Virus record (IMG/VR): IMGVR_UViG_3300020034_000015
Location: 1 to 58,194 of that record
Length of the DNA: 58,194 nt
Reading direction: 5' to 3' (one strand)
Source of the DNA: a virus
Positions 1-8,148 of the stretch are shown here, in pieces. Position numbers and translations under genes: made by a program. Below the pieces are notes generated by a model. It saw nothing but the letters and a program-made list of their open reading frames with translations. It was not told the origin of the DNA and made no database searches. Every line of letters begins with the position of its first letter. The stretch's first letter is position 1.

Positions 1-47
1 GACCTCTACGAACTGGCGACACCGGGACCCGCCAGTTCGTAGAGGTC
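1..47. repeat. Perfect 18-bp inverted repeat at the left end of the window
   Basis: Bases 1-18 are the exact reverse complement of bases 30-47, with an 11-nt spacer. The right arm reads naturally as tail-protein coding sequence (residues RQFVEV). The left arm has no such logic and lies at the extreme end of the sequence. If bases 1-17 are dropped, the GAC at 18-20 equals the last GAC of the window and the two halves of the Gp37-like gene join in frame. The left arm is therefore probably a fold-back or chimeric end, not native sequence. Confidence 0.8.
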
Positions 48-434
48 ACCTCCGGGGCCGCCCCGGACTGGTACCGCGTCGAGAAGCTGCTCGACCAGTC
101 CGGGACCACGGACGTCAACGGCGAGCTGACCCAGGCCGCAAACCTCGAACTGGGCAACGACAACCCGCAGGTCAGCCTGTCCACGGTCACCGTCGACACC
201 GAAGACCTGCGCGCGGGCCGCGACTTCGGACTCGGCGACAAAGTCACCGTCGAACTCGCCTCCGGCTTCGAGGTCGCCGACCTCGTCTACACGATCCGCC
301 TCGAAGCCACCCCCGGCGGCGGCGAACTCGTCACCTCCGTGATCGGCAAGGGCGACCAGACCACTGACACGCGCACCGTCCAGCAGATCCGCGGGCTCGC
401 CCGGCGGCTCGGGCGCATCGAAACCAGAAGGTGA
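3..434 (+). CDS. Gp37-like minor tail protein, C-terminal part (gene continues from the right end of the window)
   Basis: Frame 3 is open from the left edge to the TGA at 432-434. From codon ACC at 21 onward it encodes about 137 residues beginning TGTRQFVEV. It completes the protein that starts at 57445: 250 codons end exactly at the right edge, and codon 21 continues them in frame, giving about 387 residues. The family is the siphovirus ReqiPepy6 Gp37-like tail protein, which sits after the distal tail protein and is probably part of the baseplate hub. It is followed 6 nt later by the next tail gene. The first six codons come from the inverted-repeat arm and are probably not native. Confidence 0.8.
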   Translation, partial: PLRTGDTGTRQFVEVTSGAAPDWYRVEKLLDQSGTTDVNGELTQAANLELGNDNPQVSLSTVTVDTEDLRAGRDFGLGDKVTVELASGFEVADLVYTIRLEATPGGGELVTSVIGKGDQTTDTRTVQQIRGLARRLGRIETRR

Positions 435-440
435 GCACCT

Positions 441-1469
441 GTGGCGCAATCATCCTGGCCGTCCCCGGACACCTCCCGGGTCATCGACGACCTGGCCTAC
501 GAACGGCTCGTCGCAGCCCAGTACGTCGACGGCCTCGTCGGCAACATCACCGACACCCCGCTGGTCTACGCGGACGGCTCCGGGCGGCAGGTGTTCGTTC
601 GGGCGAGCCGCATCGCGCAGGTCCGCGGCCACGGGTGGTCGTCCGGCGGCAGCGTCCTGACGCTCTCCATCGGCGCCAACTCCTCGGGCAGCACCCGCGT
701 AGACCTCGTCGTGCTCGGGCTCAACCGCAGCACCTGGAACGTCACCGCCTACGTCAAGGCGGGCACCCCCGGGTCCGGGGCGCCCGCGTTGCAGGTCGAC
801 GCCGGCGACACTGGGATCTACGAGATCCCCCTGGCGGAAGTGACCGTGCCCAACGGCGCGACCCTCACCTCCGCAGGGCAGGTCCTGCCGCGCGCCTGGT
901 ACGCAACACCGTACGGGCCGGCCGCGCCCGGGTCGACGGTTGCGACCCGGCCGCCGGCGCCGGTTCCGGGCGTGATGATGTGGCAGAACGGCACCGGATA
1001 CGTGTGGAACGGGACGATCTGGGAGGCGATCTCCAACCCGCCTCTGCCGGTGACTTCGGACATGAGCACCACCCTGTTCGGCAACAGCATCAGGGACGAC
1101 AGCGCCTGGCACGATTTTCCGTCCGGGAACTGGGCTCCGCTGGCGTTCACCGTGCCGCCCTCCGGGCGCATCCACGTCAACATCAGCGGCTGGATCCAAA
1201 ATCTCCACGCCGCCGACAGCACGATCTGGATCAGCTGGCGGGCATCCGGCGGCGGACTGACCGTCGGCACGGACCTCGTCACCGTCCGGAACAGGGGGAT
1301 GAGCGTGCGCAGCAGCGGCATCGCCGCCACCAAACGCACGTACTTCAGCGGGCTCACCCCCGGCGCGTCCGTCACCCTCACACCCATCTACGCGAGCACG
1401 ACAACCACGAATGACGTGGACGTCAGCAGCTTGTCGTATGGGCGACTTGAAATGGAGCCGTCCGCATGA
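441..1469 (+). CDS. Minor tail protein
   Basis: 342 residues, GTG start preceded by AGAAGGTGAG. The N-terminal part (to about residue 170) is an upper-baseplate-like beta domain; it contains motifs such as VLTLSIGANSSGSTRVDLVV, typical of minor tail proteins that follow Gp37 in Streptomyces phages. A short hinge (PPAPVPG, W..GTGYVWNG) leads to a C-terminal beta-rich domain, residues about 210-342, with no recognisable catalytic motif. It overlaps the next gene by ATGA, so the two are probably translated together as tail-tip components. The exact role (hub, adaptor or fibre base) is inferred from position. Confidence 0.75.
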   Translation: MAQSSWPSPDTSRVIDDLAYERLVAAQYVDGLVGNITDTPLVYADGSGRQVFVRASRIAQVRGHGWSSGGSVLTLSIGANSSGSTRVDLVVLGLNRSTWNVTAYVKAGTPGSGAPALQVDAGDTGIYEIPLAEVTVPNGATLTSAGQVLPRAWYATPYGPAAPGSTVATRPPAPVPGVMMWQNGTGYVWNGTIWEAISNPPLPVTSDMSTTLFGNSIRDDSAWHDFPSGNWAPLAFTVPPSGRIHVNISGWIQNLHAADSTIWISWRASGGGLTVGTDLVTVRNRGMSVRSSGIAATKRTYFSGLTPGASVTLTPIYASTTTTNDVDVSSLSYGRLEMEPSA

Positions 1470-3208
1470 GCCGCCACGTTTTCGGCCAGGGCCCCAGTGA
1501 CTGGACTTTCACTGTCGGAGCCGCCAACGCCGCCACGTTGGCCGGCGGCGTCGTCATCACCGTGTGGGACTCCGCCACCAGCGGCACGCAGCTCACCGAC
1601 CTCCTGGACGCGACCGGCTCGGCGATCAGCACGGTCACCAGCTCAACCGGCGCCTCCGGCCTGCCGGTCGGCACCATCCCCAGGTTCTCCGGCCCGGACG
1701 GCGTCACTCAGATGTGGGCCGACGCCGGCGGCGGCTACCGTTCCCTGATGGTCGCCCTCGACCTCGGCGCCGACGTCAAGACCCTCCAGACGTCAACGGC
1801 CGGGCACTACGCGGCATCGAATCCGCACAACACCACATACTTCGACCTGACGGGCGTCTACAACCCGACGGTCTCGAACCTGCTCGCGCAGCCCACGTTC
1901 ACCGCCGCCCACCGCGGCAGTGGCGGGGAGTTCCCCGAGCACACCCTGCGGTCCTACCGGTCCGCGCTCGCCGCAGGCGCTCCCGCCATCGAGGTTTCCG
2001 TCCAGCTCACCGCCGACGGCGTGCTCGTGTGCATGCATGACCTGACCCTGGACAGGACCACGGACCACACGGGGAACCTGAAGGACTGGACTCTCGCGGC
2101 GTTGAGGGAAAAGGTCCTCGTCACCCAGCAGTCGCTGCTCGGCGCGGGCTGGTCGTCCCAGCCGATCCCCACGCTGGAAGAGGTCCTGGACGCGCTGTAC
2201 GGCAAGTGCGTGATCTTCATCGAGGCCAAGAGCAACGACGCCATTGTCCCCTTGCAGAACTTGCTGCTGGCCCGGTATCCGGGGTGCCAGCGCTCGGTCC
2301 TTTGGAAGGGCTATTACCAATCGACCTCTTTTGCGTGGGCGAAAGCGAATGGTTTTTACGTGTGGGGGTACGTCGACGCCACCACGACCAACACGCAGAT
2401 GGACACCTACGACGCCAACATCGACTTCTGGGGTGTGCCGATCGCGTCGACGGACGCCCAGGTCTCTCTGGTCGTCGCCCGCGGCAAAAAAGTCATGGTC
2501 TGGGACGTCCACCGGCACATCGACGTCGAGCGCCTGACCGCCCTCGGCGTCGTCGGCTTCATGGAAGCCCAGTGGATCTACCTCAACAACTCCCCGGCGC
2601 TCACCCTGGACCGATTCGACGCGCAGATCAGCCAGCCAGGCACCCTCGGCATCGCCCGCTACGACCCCGTCTACGCGCTGAAATACGACGGCGCCTCGGG
2701 TGCCTACGTGCCGGTGGTGCCCAACGACGCGGTGGGGATGTTCGGTCACCGCCCGGCCGACGGCACCACCCACACCATCAACTTCCAGATGAAGTGGGAC
2801 ACCGCCCCCGCATCGGCGCTGCACGCCGACGTCGCCTTGTGCAGGTCGAAAGACGACCCCTGGCAGTTCGCCAACAACAACAACGCCTACGGGGCGCTGG
2901 CCTCCCCGGGCGGCTACCACTGCCTGATCCGCGGCAACGGCGACATCCAGATCTACTCGCACGTCGCTGGCAGTACGACCGGCACGCAGCTCGGGACGCT
3001 GGCCACTGTCGCGCCGGTCAACGGCACGTTCATGACTTTCCAGATCATCGTGTCGAGCACGCAGATCATCTTCAAGCGCACTGACGGTGCTGGCTGGACG
3101 CTCACCGTCACGAACAACCTCTATCGGGGCCGGTACTGGCACCTCGGCAACGGCAGCATCACCTCGCTGACCAACAAGCCCACGTGGAAGCTGCTGTCCG
3201 TCGCCTGA
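1466..3208 (+). CDS. Minor tail protein / tail fibre with glycerophosphodiester phosphodiesterase domain
   Basis: 580 residues. Residues 1-125 form a baseplate-type beta domain. Residues about 146-390 are a GDPD-like TIM barrel: AHRGSGG (H149, R150), PEHT at 157-160, IEVSVQLTADG (E176) and MHDLTLDRTT (H191). The remaining about 190 residues look like a beta-sandwich binding domain. GDPD domains in phage tails can cleave glycerophosphate links, so teichoic acid or a related wall polymer is a likely target during adsorption (inference). Two usual active-site positions differ: PEN is PEH, and the Asp of the ExD metal motif is Ser178. Catalysis is therefore uncertain. Confidence 0.85.
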   Translation: MSRHVFGQGPSDWTFTVGAANAATLAGGVVITVWDSATSGTQLTDLLDATGSAISTVTSSTGASGLPVGTIPRFSGPDGVTQMWADAGGGYRSLMVALDLGADVKTLQTSTAGHYAASNPHNTTYFDLTGVYNPTVSNLLAQPTFTAAHRGSGGEFPEHTLRSYRSALAAGAPAIEVSVQLTADGVLVCMHDLTLDRTTDHTGNLKDWTLAALREKVLVTQQSLLGAGWSSQPIPTLEEVLDALYGKCVIFIEAKSNDAIVPLQNLLLARYPGCQRSVLWKGYYQSTSFAWAKANGFYVWGYVDATTTNTQMDTYDANIDFWGVPIASTDAQVSLVVARGKKVMVWDVHRHIDVERLTALGVVGFMEAQWIYLNNSPALTLDRFDAQISQPGTLGIARYDPVYALKYDGASGAYVPVVPNDAVGMFGHRPADGTTHTINFQMKWDTAPASALHADVALCRSKDDPWQFANNNNAYGALASPGGYHCLIRGNGDIQIYSHVAGSTTGTQLGTLATVAPVNGTFMTFQIIVSSTQIIFKRTDGAGWTLTVTNNLYRGRYWHLGNGSITSLTNKPTWKLLSVA

Positions 3209-3234
3209 TCCCCATCCCTACGCACCAACCGCCG

Positions 3235-3261
3235 CCCCGCGCCAGCCGGCCGGGGTTCTTT
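3235..3261 (+). terminator. Weak hairpin before the endolysin gene
   Basis: CCCCG (3235-3239) pairs with CGGGG (3251-3255), followed by TTCTTTC. It lies in the 70-nt gap between the GDPD tail gene and the endolysin. The stem is only 5 bp, so a partial terminator or mRNA-processing element is possible but unproven. Confidence 0.35.
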
Positions 3262-3278
3262 CATGTCCGGGAGGACCC

Positions 3279-4238
3279 ATGCCGACATCGCGCGGCCTCG
3301 ATGTGTCGTCCTATCAGGGCGTCCAGGACTGGAAAGCCCTGGCCCGCAGCGGGCTCACGTTCGCGTTCGCGAAAGCGTCCGAGGGCGAGCACACACACGA
3401 CGCCAAGTTCGGCACCCACATCACCGGCATCATCGGCGCCGGACTCGTGCCGGGCGCCTACCACTACGCCTGGCCGAACCAGGACCCGGCGGCCGAAGCG
3501 GCGAACTACGTCTCCGCGGTCCACACCCACCGCGTGGCCGGCTTCGTGCACGTCCTGGATCTGGAGCGCCGCACCGACGGCGCGAACTACAAGGGCCGCA
3601 CCGCGAAGCAGATCCAGGCGTACGCGCAGGCGTGGATCGATGACGTGCACGCCGCGTTCCCGCACGACCGCGTCGGCGTCTACACCTCCGCGTCGGACAT
3701 CGCGGCCGGCCATCTGCCGCCGAACGCCAGCTTCCTCTGGTACCCGGCGTATCCGTCGGGCGCCATGTCGTACGCGGACTCGGAGAAGCACACACCCCCG
3801 GCGCCGTCCGGGCGGCACCCGCTGTTCTGGCAGTTCACCAGCACCCCGCTGGACCGTTCCCTCGCCTATCTCTCCCCGGACGACCTGCGCACGTGGGCGG
3901 CCGGCGACGCACCCAAGCCCACGCAGCCTGACCCCGTGAAGGAGCCCACCTTGCCCGCACCGATTGATGTCTGGGGCTACAAGAACGCCAAGCAGGTCAA
4001 GGCGAACCCGAAGCTCCCCGACGCCTACGCCTACCTCCAGGGCGCGTACAACACGACGCGCACCCTCACGACTCAGGTCGCCGCCCTGAACGCCACCATC
4101 GGCGCACTCACCAAGGCAGTCGGCGACCTCCACTCGGGCATCGACACCGCGACCCTCGTGGCTGCCGTAGAGAAGGCCATCGCTGACGCCGTCGTGCACG
4201 TCCAGGTGGACGTCACCGGGGCGGCGGCCGAGGCGTGA
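3279..4238 (+). CDS. Endolysin, GH25 family muramidase
   Basis: 319 residues, ATG preceded by GGGAGGACCC. Residues 1-205 are a glycoside hydrolase 25 catalytic domain: GLDVSSYQG (D8), FAKASEG (E35), GAYHYAWP, and the catalytic VLDLE (D94 and E96). The domain cleaves the N-acetylmuramic acid to GlcNAc bond of peptidoglycan. A proline-rich linker (about 210-230) leads to a C-terminal region containing NAKQVKANPKLPDAYAYLQG and an alanine-rich helix, probably for wall binding or oligomerisation. No signal peptide is visible, so export should depend on a holin; the following membrane genes fit that. It overlaps the next gene by GTGA. Confidence 0.93.
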   Translation: MPTSRGLDVSSYQGVQDWKALARSGLTFAFAKASEGEHTHDAKFGTHITGIIGAGLVPGAYHYAWPNQDPAAEAANYVSAVHTHRVAGFVHVLDLERRTDGANYKGRTAKQIQAYAQAWIDDVHAAFPHDRVGVYTSASDIAAGHLPPNASFLWYPAYPSGAMSYADSEKHTPPAPSGRHPLFWQFTSTPLDRSLAYLSPDDLRTWAAGDAPKPTQPDPVKEPTLPAPIDVWGYKNAKQVKANPKLPDAYAYLQGAYNTTRTLTTQVAALNATIGALTKAVGDLHSGIDTATLVAAVEKAIADAVVHVQVDVTGAAAEA

Positions 4239-4576
4239 TCCTCAACCTGACGCCGCACCCGATCCGCCTCTACGCCGGAGAGCGCGAGGATGGCAGCGAC
4301 GATCTCGACCCCCACCTGCGCGAGACGATCCCACCCGAGCCGACCCCGGCCCGCCTCGCCACGATCGAACTCGGCGGCGGCATGTTCCCCGAGTTGGTCG
4401 AGTTCGGGCACGCCCAGAATCTCCCGCCGAAGCGGGACGGCGTGCAGTACATCGTCTCCCTGGTCGTCGCCCTGGCCCTCTGCGACCGGCGCTCCGACCT
4501 CCTCGTCCCGTACCGCGAGGTACGCAACTCGACCGGCACGGTCATCGGCTGCCGCAGTCTCGCGCAGCCCGTCTGA
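4235..4576 (+). CDS. Conserved phage protein of unknown function (LTPHPI family)
   Basis: 113 residues, GTG start overlapping the endolysin stop. It starts ILNLTPHPIRLYAG and has ETIPPEPTPAR and a C-terminal Y..VSLVVALALCDRRSDLLVPY segment. This pattern recurs in small proteins of actinobacterial phages and hosts, but no function is known to me. It has no transmembrane helix or nucleotide-binding motif. It lies inside the lysis cluster and is translationally coupled to the endolysin. Confidence 0.75.
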   Translation: MILNLTPHPIRLYAGEREDGSDDLDPHLRETIPPEPTPARLATIELGGGMFPELVEFGHAQNLPPKRDGVQYIVSLVVALALCDRRSDLLVPYREVRNSTGTVIGCRSLAQPV

Positions 4577-4602
4577 ACCCCAACCAGTAGAAACGGATCA
4601 CC

Positions 4603-4989
4603 ATGAAGATCTTCGGCAGAGAACCCGTGTACTGGCTCACCACCATCGCCGTCATCCTCAAGCTCGCCGCGGCCTACGGCATCGACGTGTCCGACAACGA
4701 GCAGGGCGCGATCAACGCAGCCCTCGCCGCCGCCGTGGGCATCGCCACCGCCATCGTCCTCAAGAGCGGGGCGCTCGCCGCGAGCATCCTCAACTTCGGA
4801 CAGGGCGGCATCGCCTTGTTCATCGCGTTCGGGCTCCACATGTCCGCACACCAGCAGGGCCTGATCATGTCCGGCATCGCGACCGTACTAGCTCTGGTGC
4901 TGCACGAGCAGGTCACAGCCCCAGTGCCGTCCGTACCCCTGGAGGAGACCAGCCCGGTGAAGACCACCCAGCCCGTTCAGGCGGTGTGA
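4603..4989 (+). CDS. Membrane protein, holin candidate
   Basis: 128 residues with three hydrophobic stretches (about 8-28, 38-62 and 66-95) and a hydrophilic Pro/Thr-rich C-terminal tail. The N-terminus MKIFGREPVYWLTTIAVILKL resembles small phage holins encoded directly after an actinophage lysin. The gene sits two genes after the endolysin and overlaps the next membrane gene by TGATG. Holin function is inferred from topology and position only. Its Shine-Dalgarno sequence is weak (ACGGATCACC). Confidence 0.7.
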   Translation: MKIFGREPVYWLTTIAVILKLAAAYGIDVSDNEQGAINAALAAAVGIATAIVLKSGALAASILNFGQGGIALFIAFGLHMSAHQQGLIMSGIATVLALVLHEQVTAPVPSVPLEETSPVKTTQPVQAV

Positions 4990-5417
4990 TGCGCGCGGCG
5001 GTCCGGCGGGTCAGCAAACGGTTGGGCCGCCGCGGCCGGATCCTCCTCGCCTTCGGGATCATGCAAGTCCTCTACGGCGTATCCATCGTCAGCGACCCCC
5101 GCTACGGAATCGTCCGCGGCGTCGGCGTCCTCACCCACATGCAGCCCATGCCCTTCTGGGGCGCGATCTGGATCGTCTGCGGCGCCGTAGCCCTCGCCAT
5201 GGCCTGGGAAATCCGGTCCTCCCGCGACACCTGGGGGTACGGCGCCGTCACCGTACCGATGGCGTTGTGGTCCGGTGCGAACTTCGTCGCCTGGGTCTCC
5301 AGCGAATACCCGCAAGCCTGGACATCGGTATTCACCTGGGGCGCATTCGTGTACATCGCAGGCATCGTCAACCGGTGGCCGGAGTACGGCCGGAGGAGAG
5401 CCAATGGACGCGAGTAG
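4989..5417 (+). CDS. Membrane protein in the lysis cluster
   Basis: 142 residues, start taken at the ATG that overlaps the upstream stop (TGATG). A basic N-terminus (RRVSKRLGRRGR) precedes four hydrophobic segments at about 18-36, 52-72, 80-98 and 108-126. No catalytic motif is present. With the neighbouring holin candidate it may form a second holin, antiholin or superinfection-related membrane protein. The last 14 nt overlap the next gene. Confidence 0.7.
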   Translation: MRAAVRRVSKRLGRRGRILLAFGIMQVLYGVSIVSDPRYGIVRGVGVLTHMQPMPFWGAIWIVCGAVALAMAWEIRSSRDTWGYGAVTVPMALWSGANFVAWVSSEYPQAWTSVFTWGAFVYIAGIVNRWPEYGRRRANGRE

Positions 5418-5772
5418 CGGCCTGTGGGGGGCCGTCGTCGCGGCCATCGGCCTGCTCAGCCTCCTCGTCACCGGACGCCGCGGCCCGCGCGAGGTGCCTC
5501 CACCGGCCGGGACCGCCCAGGACCCGACACCCGAACAACTCCAGGTGTCTCCGGCGATCTGGAAGGACATGCGCGGCGAAATCAGGGAGCTGCGCACGAA
5601 AGTCGACCACCTCACCGACGTGGTCGAGCAGGGCAGCACCCGGGAGCGGTCTCTCCGCGAGCACCTCCGGATGGCCATGAAGGTCATCCGCCGCGCGAAC
5701 CGGCGCCTACGGGCCGCCGGCCAGCCTGAAGAGCCAGTGCCTGTCGAACTCATCCCGTACTCGCTCGACTGA
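5404..5772 (+). CDS. Small membrane-anchored coiled-coil protein
   Basis: 122 residues. ATG 5404 is chosen because GGAGGAGAGCC lies directly upstream; longer in-frame starts lack a ribosome site. Residues 7-24 form one transmembrane helix (GAVVAAIGLLSLLVTG). After a Pro-rich linker, residues 50-105 are a charged heptad-like coiled coil (IREL..KVDHLTDVVEQ, SLREHLRMAMKVI). One membrane anchor plus a coiled coil beside lysin and holin genes suggests a spanin-like or lysis-accessory role; this is inference. Confidence 0.7.
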   Translation: MDASSGLWGAVVAAIGLLSLLVTGRRGPREVPPPAGTAQDPTPEQLQVSPAIWKDMRGEIRELRTKVDHLTDVVEQGSTRERSLREHLRMAMKVIRRANRRLRAAGQPEEPVPVELIPYSLD

Positions 5773-5783
5773 AAGGGGGCACG

Positions 5784-7700
5784 ATGGCGCTGCCCGTAGG
5801 CGTGCCGAAGGTGACCGTCACGACGGCGAAGCCCCTGATCACCCCGGGGGGTGCCCCGTACAAGGGGCGCCTCGTCTTCACCGGCCCCGACCTGGTGACC
5901 GTCGGTGGCCTGGACCTCGTCATCGGCGGACAGGCACCGGCGTACCTGACGGCCGGGCTGTTCTCCATCGACCTGGTGCCCTGCGACGTCGACACCATGA
6001 GCCCGAGCGGGTGGACGTACAAGGTCGACGGGGAATTCTCCAACGCCCCGGACTTCACCCGGTACGTCAGCGTCCTGTCCGGTGCCGGGCCATTGCAACT
6101 CGCGGACATCCTCGTGCCCGACCCGGTTGCCGGGGATTTCACGGTGTTGCTCGACCCGTCATCGTTGGGCGGGGCGGCGCTCCTCGACGTGGGGCAGACC
6201 GCGGCGACCGTCGCGGCCGGGGATGACGCGCGGTTCAGTACGGGTGGTCCTCCGTCTGGTGCGGCCGGCGGGGCGCTCACGGGCACCTACCCGAACCCCG
6301 CACTGAGCTCGGTCACCATCGCGGCGTTCGACCCGGCCGGGGCGGCGGCCGTCGCACAGTCGTCGGCCATCTCCGCAGCAGCCGCTGATGCCACCACGAA
6401 GGCGGGGACCGCGCAGTCCACGGCCATCTCGGTCGCGGCCTCGGACGCGACAACGAAAGCCAATGCGGCGCAGTCCGCGGCCACTTCGGCGGCTGCCACC
6501 GACGCGACGGGCAAGGTCACCGCTCACGCCGGTGCGACGGACCCCCATGCCGACCGGGCGTTCACAACCTCCGCAGTCTCCACGCACTCAGGAGCCACGG
6601 ACCCGCACGCAGACCGGGCATTCACCACGAGCTCGGTGTCTACGCACACGGGGGCAGCAGATCCCCACGGTGACCGTGCGGCGGCAGCTTCGGACGCGGC
6701 CTCGAAGGTCACCACGCACGCGGGCGCCACGGATCCGCACGCGGACCGCAGTTTCACGACCGGCGCCGTCTCAACTCATGCGGGGGCGGGCGACCCTCAC
6801 GGGGACAGGGCGGACGCCGCGGCGAAGTACGTGCCGCTCGGGGGCGGGACGATGGCTGGGGCGTTGAACCTGTCCAGCGGTGGTGTGGCCAGCAGGACCC
6901 CGGATGTCCAGGTGTTCACCGGCAGCGGGACGTGGACGAAGCCGACCGGCGCGGTGCTGGTGTCCGTGTACCTGTTGGCCGGTGGTGGCGGTGGCGGGTC
7001 GGGGCGGCGCGGTGCTGCGGGCACCATCCGCTGCGGTGGTGGCGGCGGGGCCGGCGGGTCGGTGTTCCAGGCGAACTTCCAGGCGTCGGCGCTCGGGGCG
7101 ACGGTCGCGGTGACCGTGGGCACGGGAGGCCCGGGTGGTGCGGCGAGGACGACGGACGACACCGATGGCGTGGCCGGGACCGCCGGGGGTGTGACCCTGT
7201 TCGGTCTGATCGGCCGTGTTGGAACCGGTGGTGCGGGCGGTGGTGGTACGGCGACGGCGGGCACTGGGGGCAGCACGGGCAGCGGCACTGTGACCGGGGG
7301 TGGTGGCGGTGCGGCGTCCGCAACCGGGGGCGCGGGCAACAGTGGCGGCGCGGGGGTGCTCGCGGGCCCGGGTGGGGGTTCTGGTGGTGGCATCACGGCG
7401 GCCAACGCGGCGGCCGCGGGTATCGGGGGCGGCGGCAACGGGGGCTCGGTGTCCGGCGCTGGCGGGTCCGTGGGTGGTGCTGCACCCACCCCGGCGGCGG
7501 ATTCCGCGGCGGGCTCTGGCCTGTCAGGTGGTGGCGGTGGCGGTGGTGCCGGGTCGATCACGGCGGCCGCGACCGCGGGCGCGGCCGGTGCCCTGTACGG
7601 GGCGGGTGGGGGTGGCGGTGGCGCCAGCCTGAACGGCAACAACTCGGGTGCGGGGGGCGCGGGCGGGAACGGCATCGCCATCGTGATCTCGTTCTTCTGA
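5784..7700 (+). CDS. Tail fibre / minor tail protein with DPHADR repeats and glycine-rich tip
   Basis: 638 residues, ATG with an AAAGGGGGCACG ribosome site. Residues 1-135 form a beta domain. Then come ALTGTYPNP, an Ala/Thr-rich helical stretch (about 180-250), and five imperfect repeats of the type GATDPHADRAF at about 250-350. A short WTKPTGAVLVSVYLLAGGGGGG segment follows, then a glycine-dominated C-terminus (about 390-638) ending in GGNGIAIVISFF. Glycine-rich tips are known as receptor-binding domains in other tail fibres. It is the last late gene before a strong terminator, so it is probably a distal receptor-binding fibre. Confidence 0.8.
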   Translation: MALPVGVPKVTVTTAKPLITPGGAPYKGRLVFTGPDLVTVGGLDLVIGGQAPAYLTAGLFSIDLVPCDVDTMSPSGWTYKVDGEFSNAPDFTRYVSVLSGAGPLQLADILVPDPVAGDFTVLLDPSSLGGAALLDVGQTAATVAAGDDARFSTGGPPSGAAGGALTGTYPNPALSSVTIAAFDPAGAAAVAQSSAISAAAADATTKAGTAQSTAISVAASDATTKANAAQSAATSAAATDATGKVTAHAGATDPHADRAFTTSAVSTHSGATDPHADRAFTTSSVSTHTGAADPHGDRAAAASDAASKVTTHAGATDPHADRSFTTGAVSTHAGAGDPHGDRADAAAKYVPLGGGTMAGALNLSSGGVASRTPDVQVFTGSGTWTKPTGAVLVSVYLLAGGGGGGSGRRGAAGTIRCGGGGGAGGSVFQANFQASALGATVAVTVGTGGPGGAARTTDDTDGVAGTAGGVTLFGLIGRVGTGGAGGGGTATAGTGGSTGSGTVTGGGGGAASATGGAGNSGGAGVLAGPGGGSGGGITAANAAAAGIGGGGNGGSVSGAGGSVGGAAPTPAADSAAGSGLSGGGGGGGAGSITAAATAGAAGALYGAGGGGGGASLNGNNSGAGGAGGNGIAIVISFF

Positions 7701-7715
7701 ACCCGGGAACGGCAA

Positions 7716-7747
7716 CGCCCCTCACTGCCTTCGGGCGGTGAGGGGCG
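7716..7747. terminator. Bidirectional terminator ending the late operon
   Basis: CGCCCCTCACTGCC (7716-7729) pairs with GGCGGTGAGGGGCG (7734-7747) with one G-T pair and a 4-nt loop, followed by GCTTTCG. It lies between convergent genes: the fibre gene from the left and the membrane gene ending at 7766 from the right. It probably stops transcription from both sides. Confidence 0.9.
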
Positions 7748-7765
7748 GCTTTCGTACGTCCGGGA

Positions 7766-7975
7766 TCAGGAGCGGCGCCACCCCAGCGTGGTCAGCCAGC
7801 CGCCCACGCCTCCCGCGCACGCGAGCAGCACCACCACACCGACCGCCGCCGGGTGGCCGGTCGTCCACATCGTGACCGTACGGACGACGACCCACACCCC
7901 GGCAGCCACCACCGAGAGGCAGTATGCGAGCGTTCCGACACGTGCCAGGACGTCGGGCCACCAGGGCGCGGGCAC
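7766..7975 (-). CDS. Small two-helix membrane protein, end of the Spd-like operon
   Basis: 69 residues from GTG 7975, which lies 2 nt after the upstream stop. The sequence VPAPWWPDVLARVGTLAYCL leads into two transmembrane helices (about 12-34 and 42-62) and a short GWRRS tail. The frame stays open upstream to 8179, but that part is Arg/Pro-rich shadow of the neighbouring gene. Small membrane proteins like this occur in the spread clusters of Streptomyces plasmids; a direct family match cannot be confirmed here. Confidence 0.65.
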   Translation of the reverse strand: MPAPWWPDVLARVGTLAYCLSVVAAGVWVVVRTVTMWTTGHPAAVGVVVLLACAGGVGGWLTTLGWRRS

Positions 7976-7977
7976 GG

Positions 7978-8112
7978 CTACTTCTTCTCGGGCGCGGGCT
8001 GGGGCTCGACGGGCTTCGTCCACCCGCCCGCGGCCGGATCGTACTCGCGGGCATGCTCGTCGGTGTCGCCGGGGCGCTGATCCTGGCGTGTGGGCATCTT
8101 CGGCAGGGGCAT
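7978..8112 (-). CDS. Small hydrophilic protein
   Basis: 44 residues, from ATG 8112 to the TAG at 7978-7980. The sequence begins MPLPKMPTRQDQRPGDTDEH and ends PVEPQPAPEKK. It is Pro- and charge-rich, without a membrane helix. An AGGTAA upstream is a poor ribosome site. The tight junction with the downstream membrane gene (2 nt) and GC-rich third positions support coding. Function unknown. Confidence 0.6.
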   Translation of the reverse strand: MPLPKMPTRQDQRPGDTDEHAREYDPAAGGWTKPVEPQPAPEKK

Positions 8113-8148
8113 GATCGGGGTTACCTGTTCTCTCGCGGGATGGGTGGA

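Noticed and set aside
6797-7681. Long proline-rich open frame on the minus strand
   Set aside because: It is the antisense of the glycine-rich fibre tip (GGN codons read as CCN). No ribosome site or independent coding signal.
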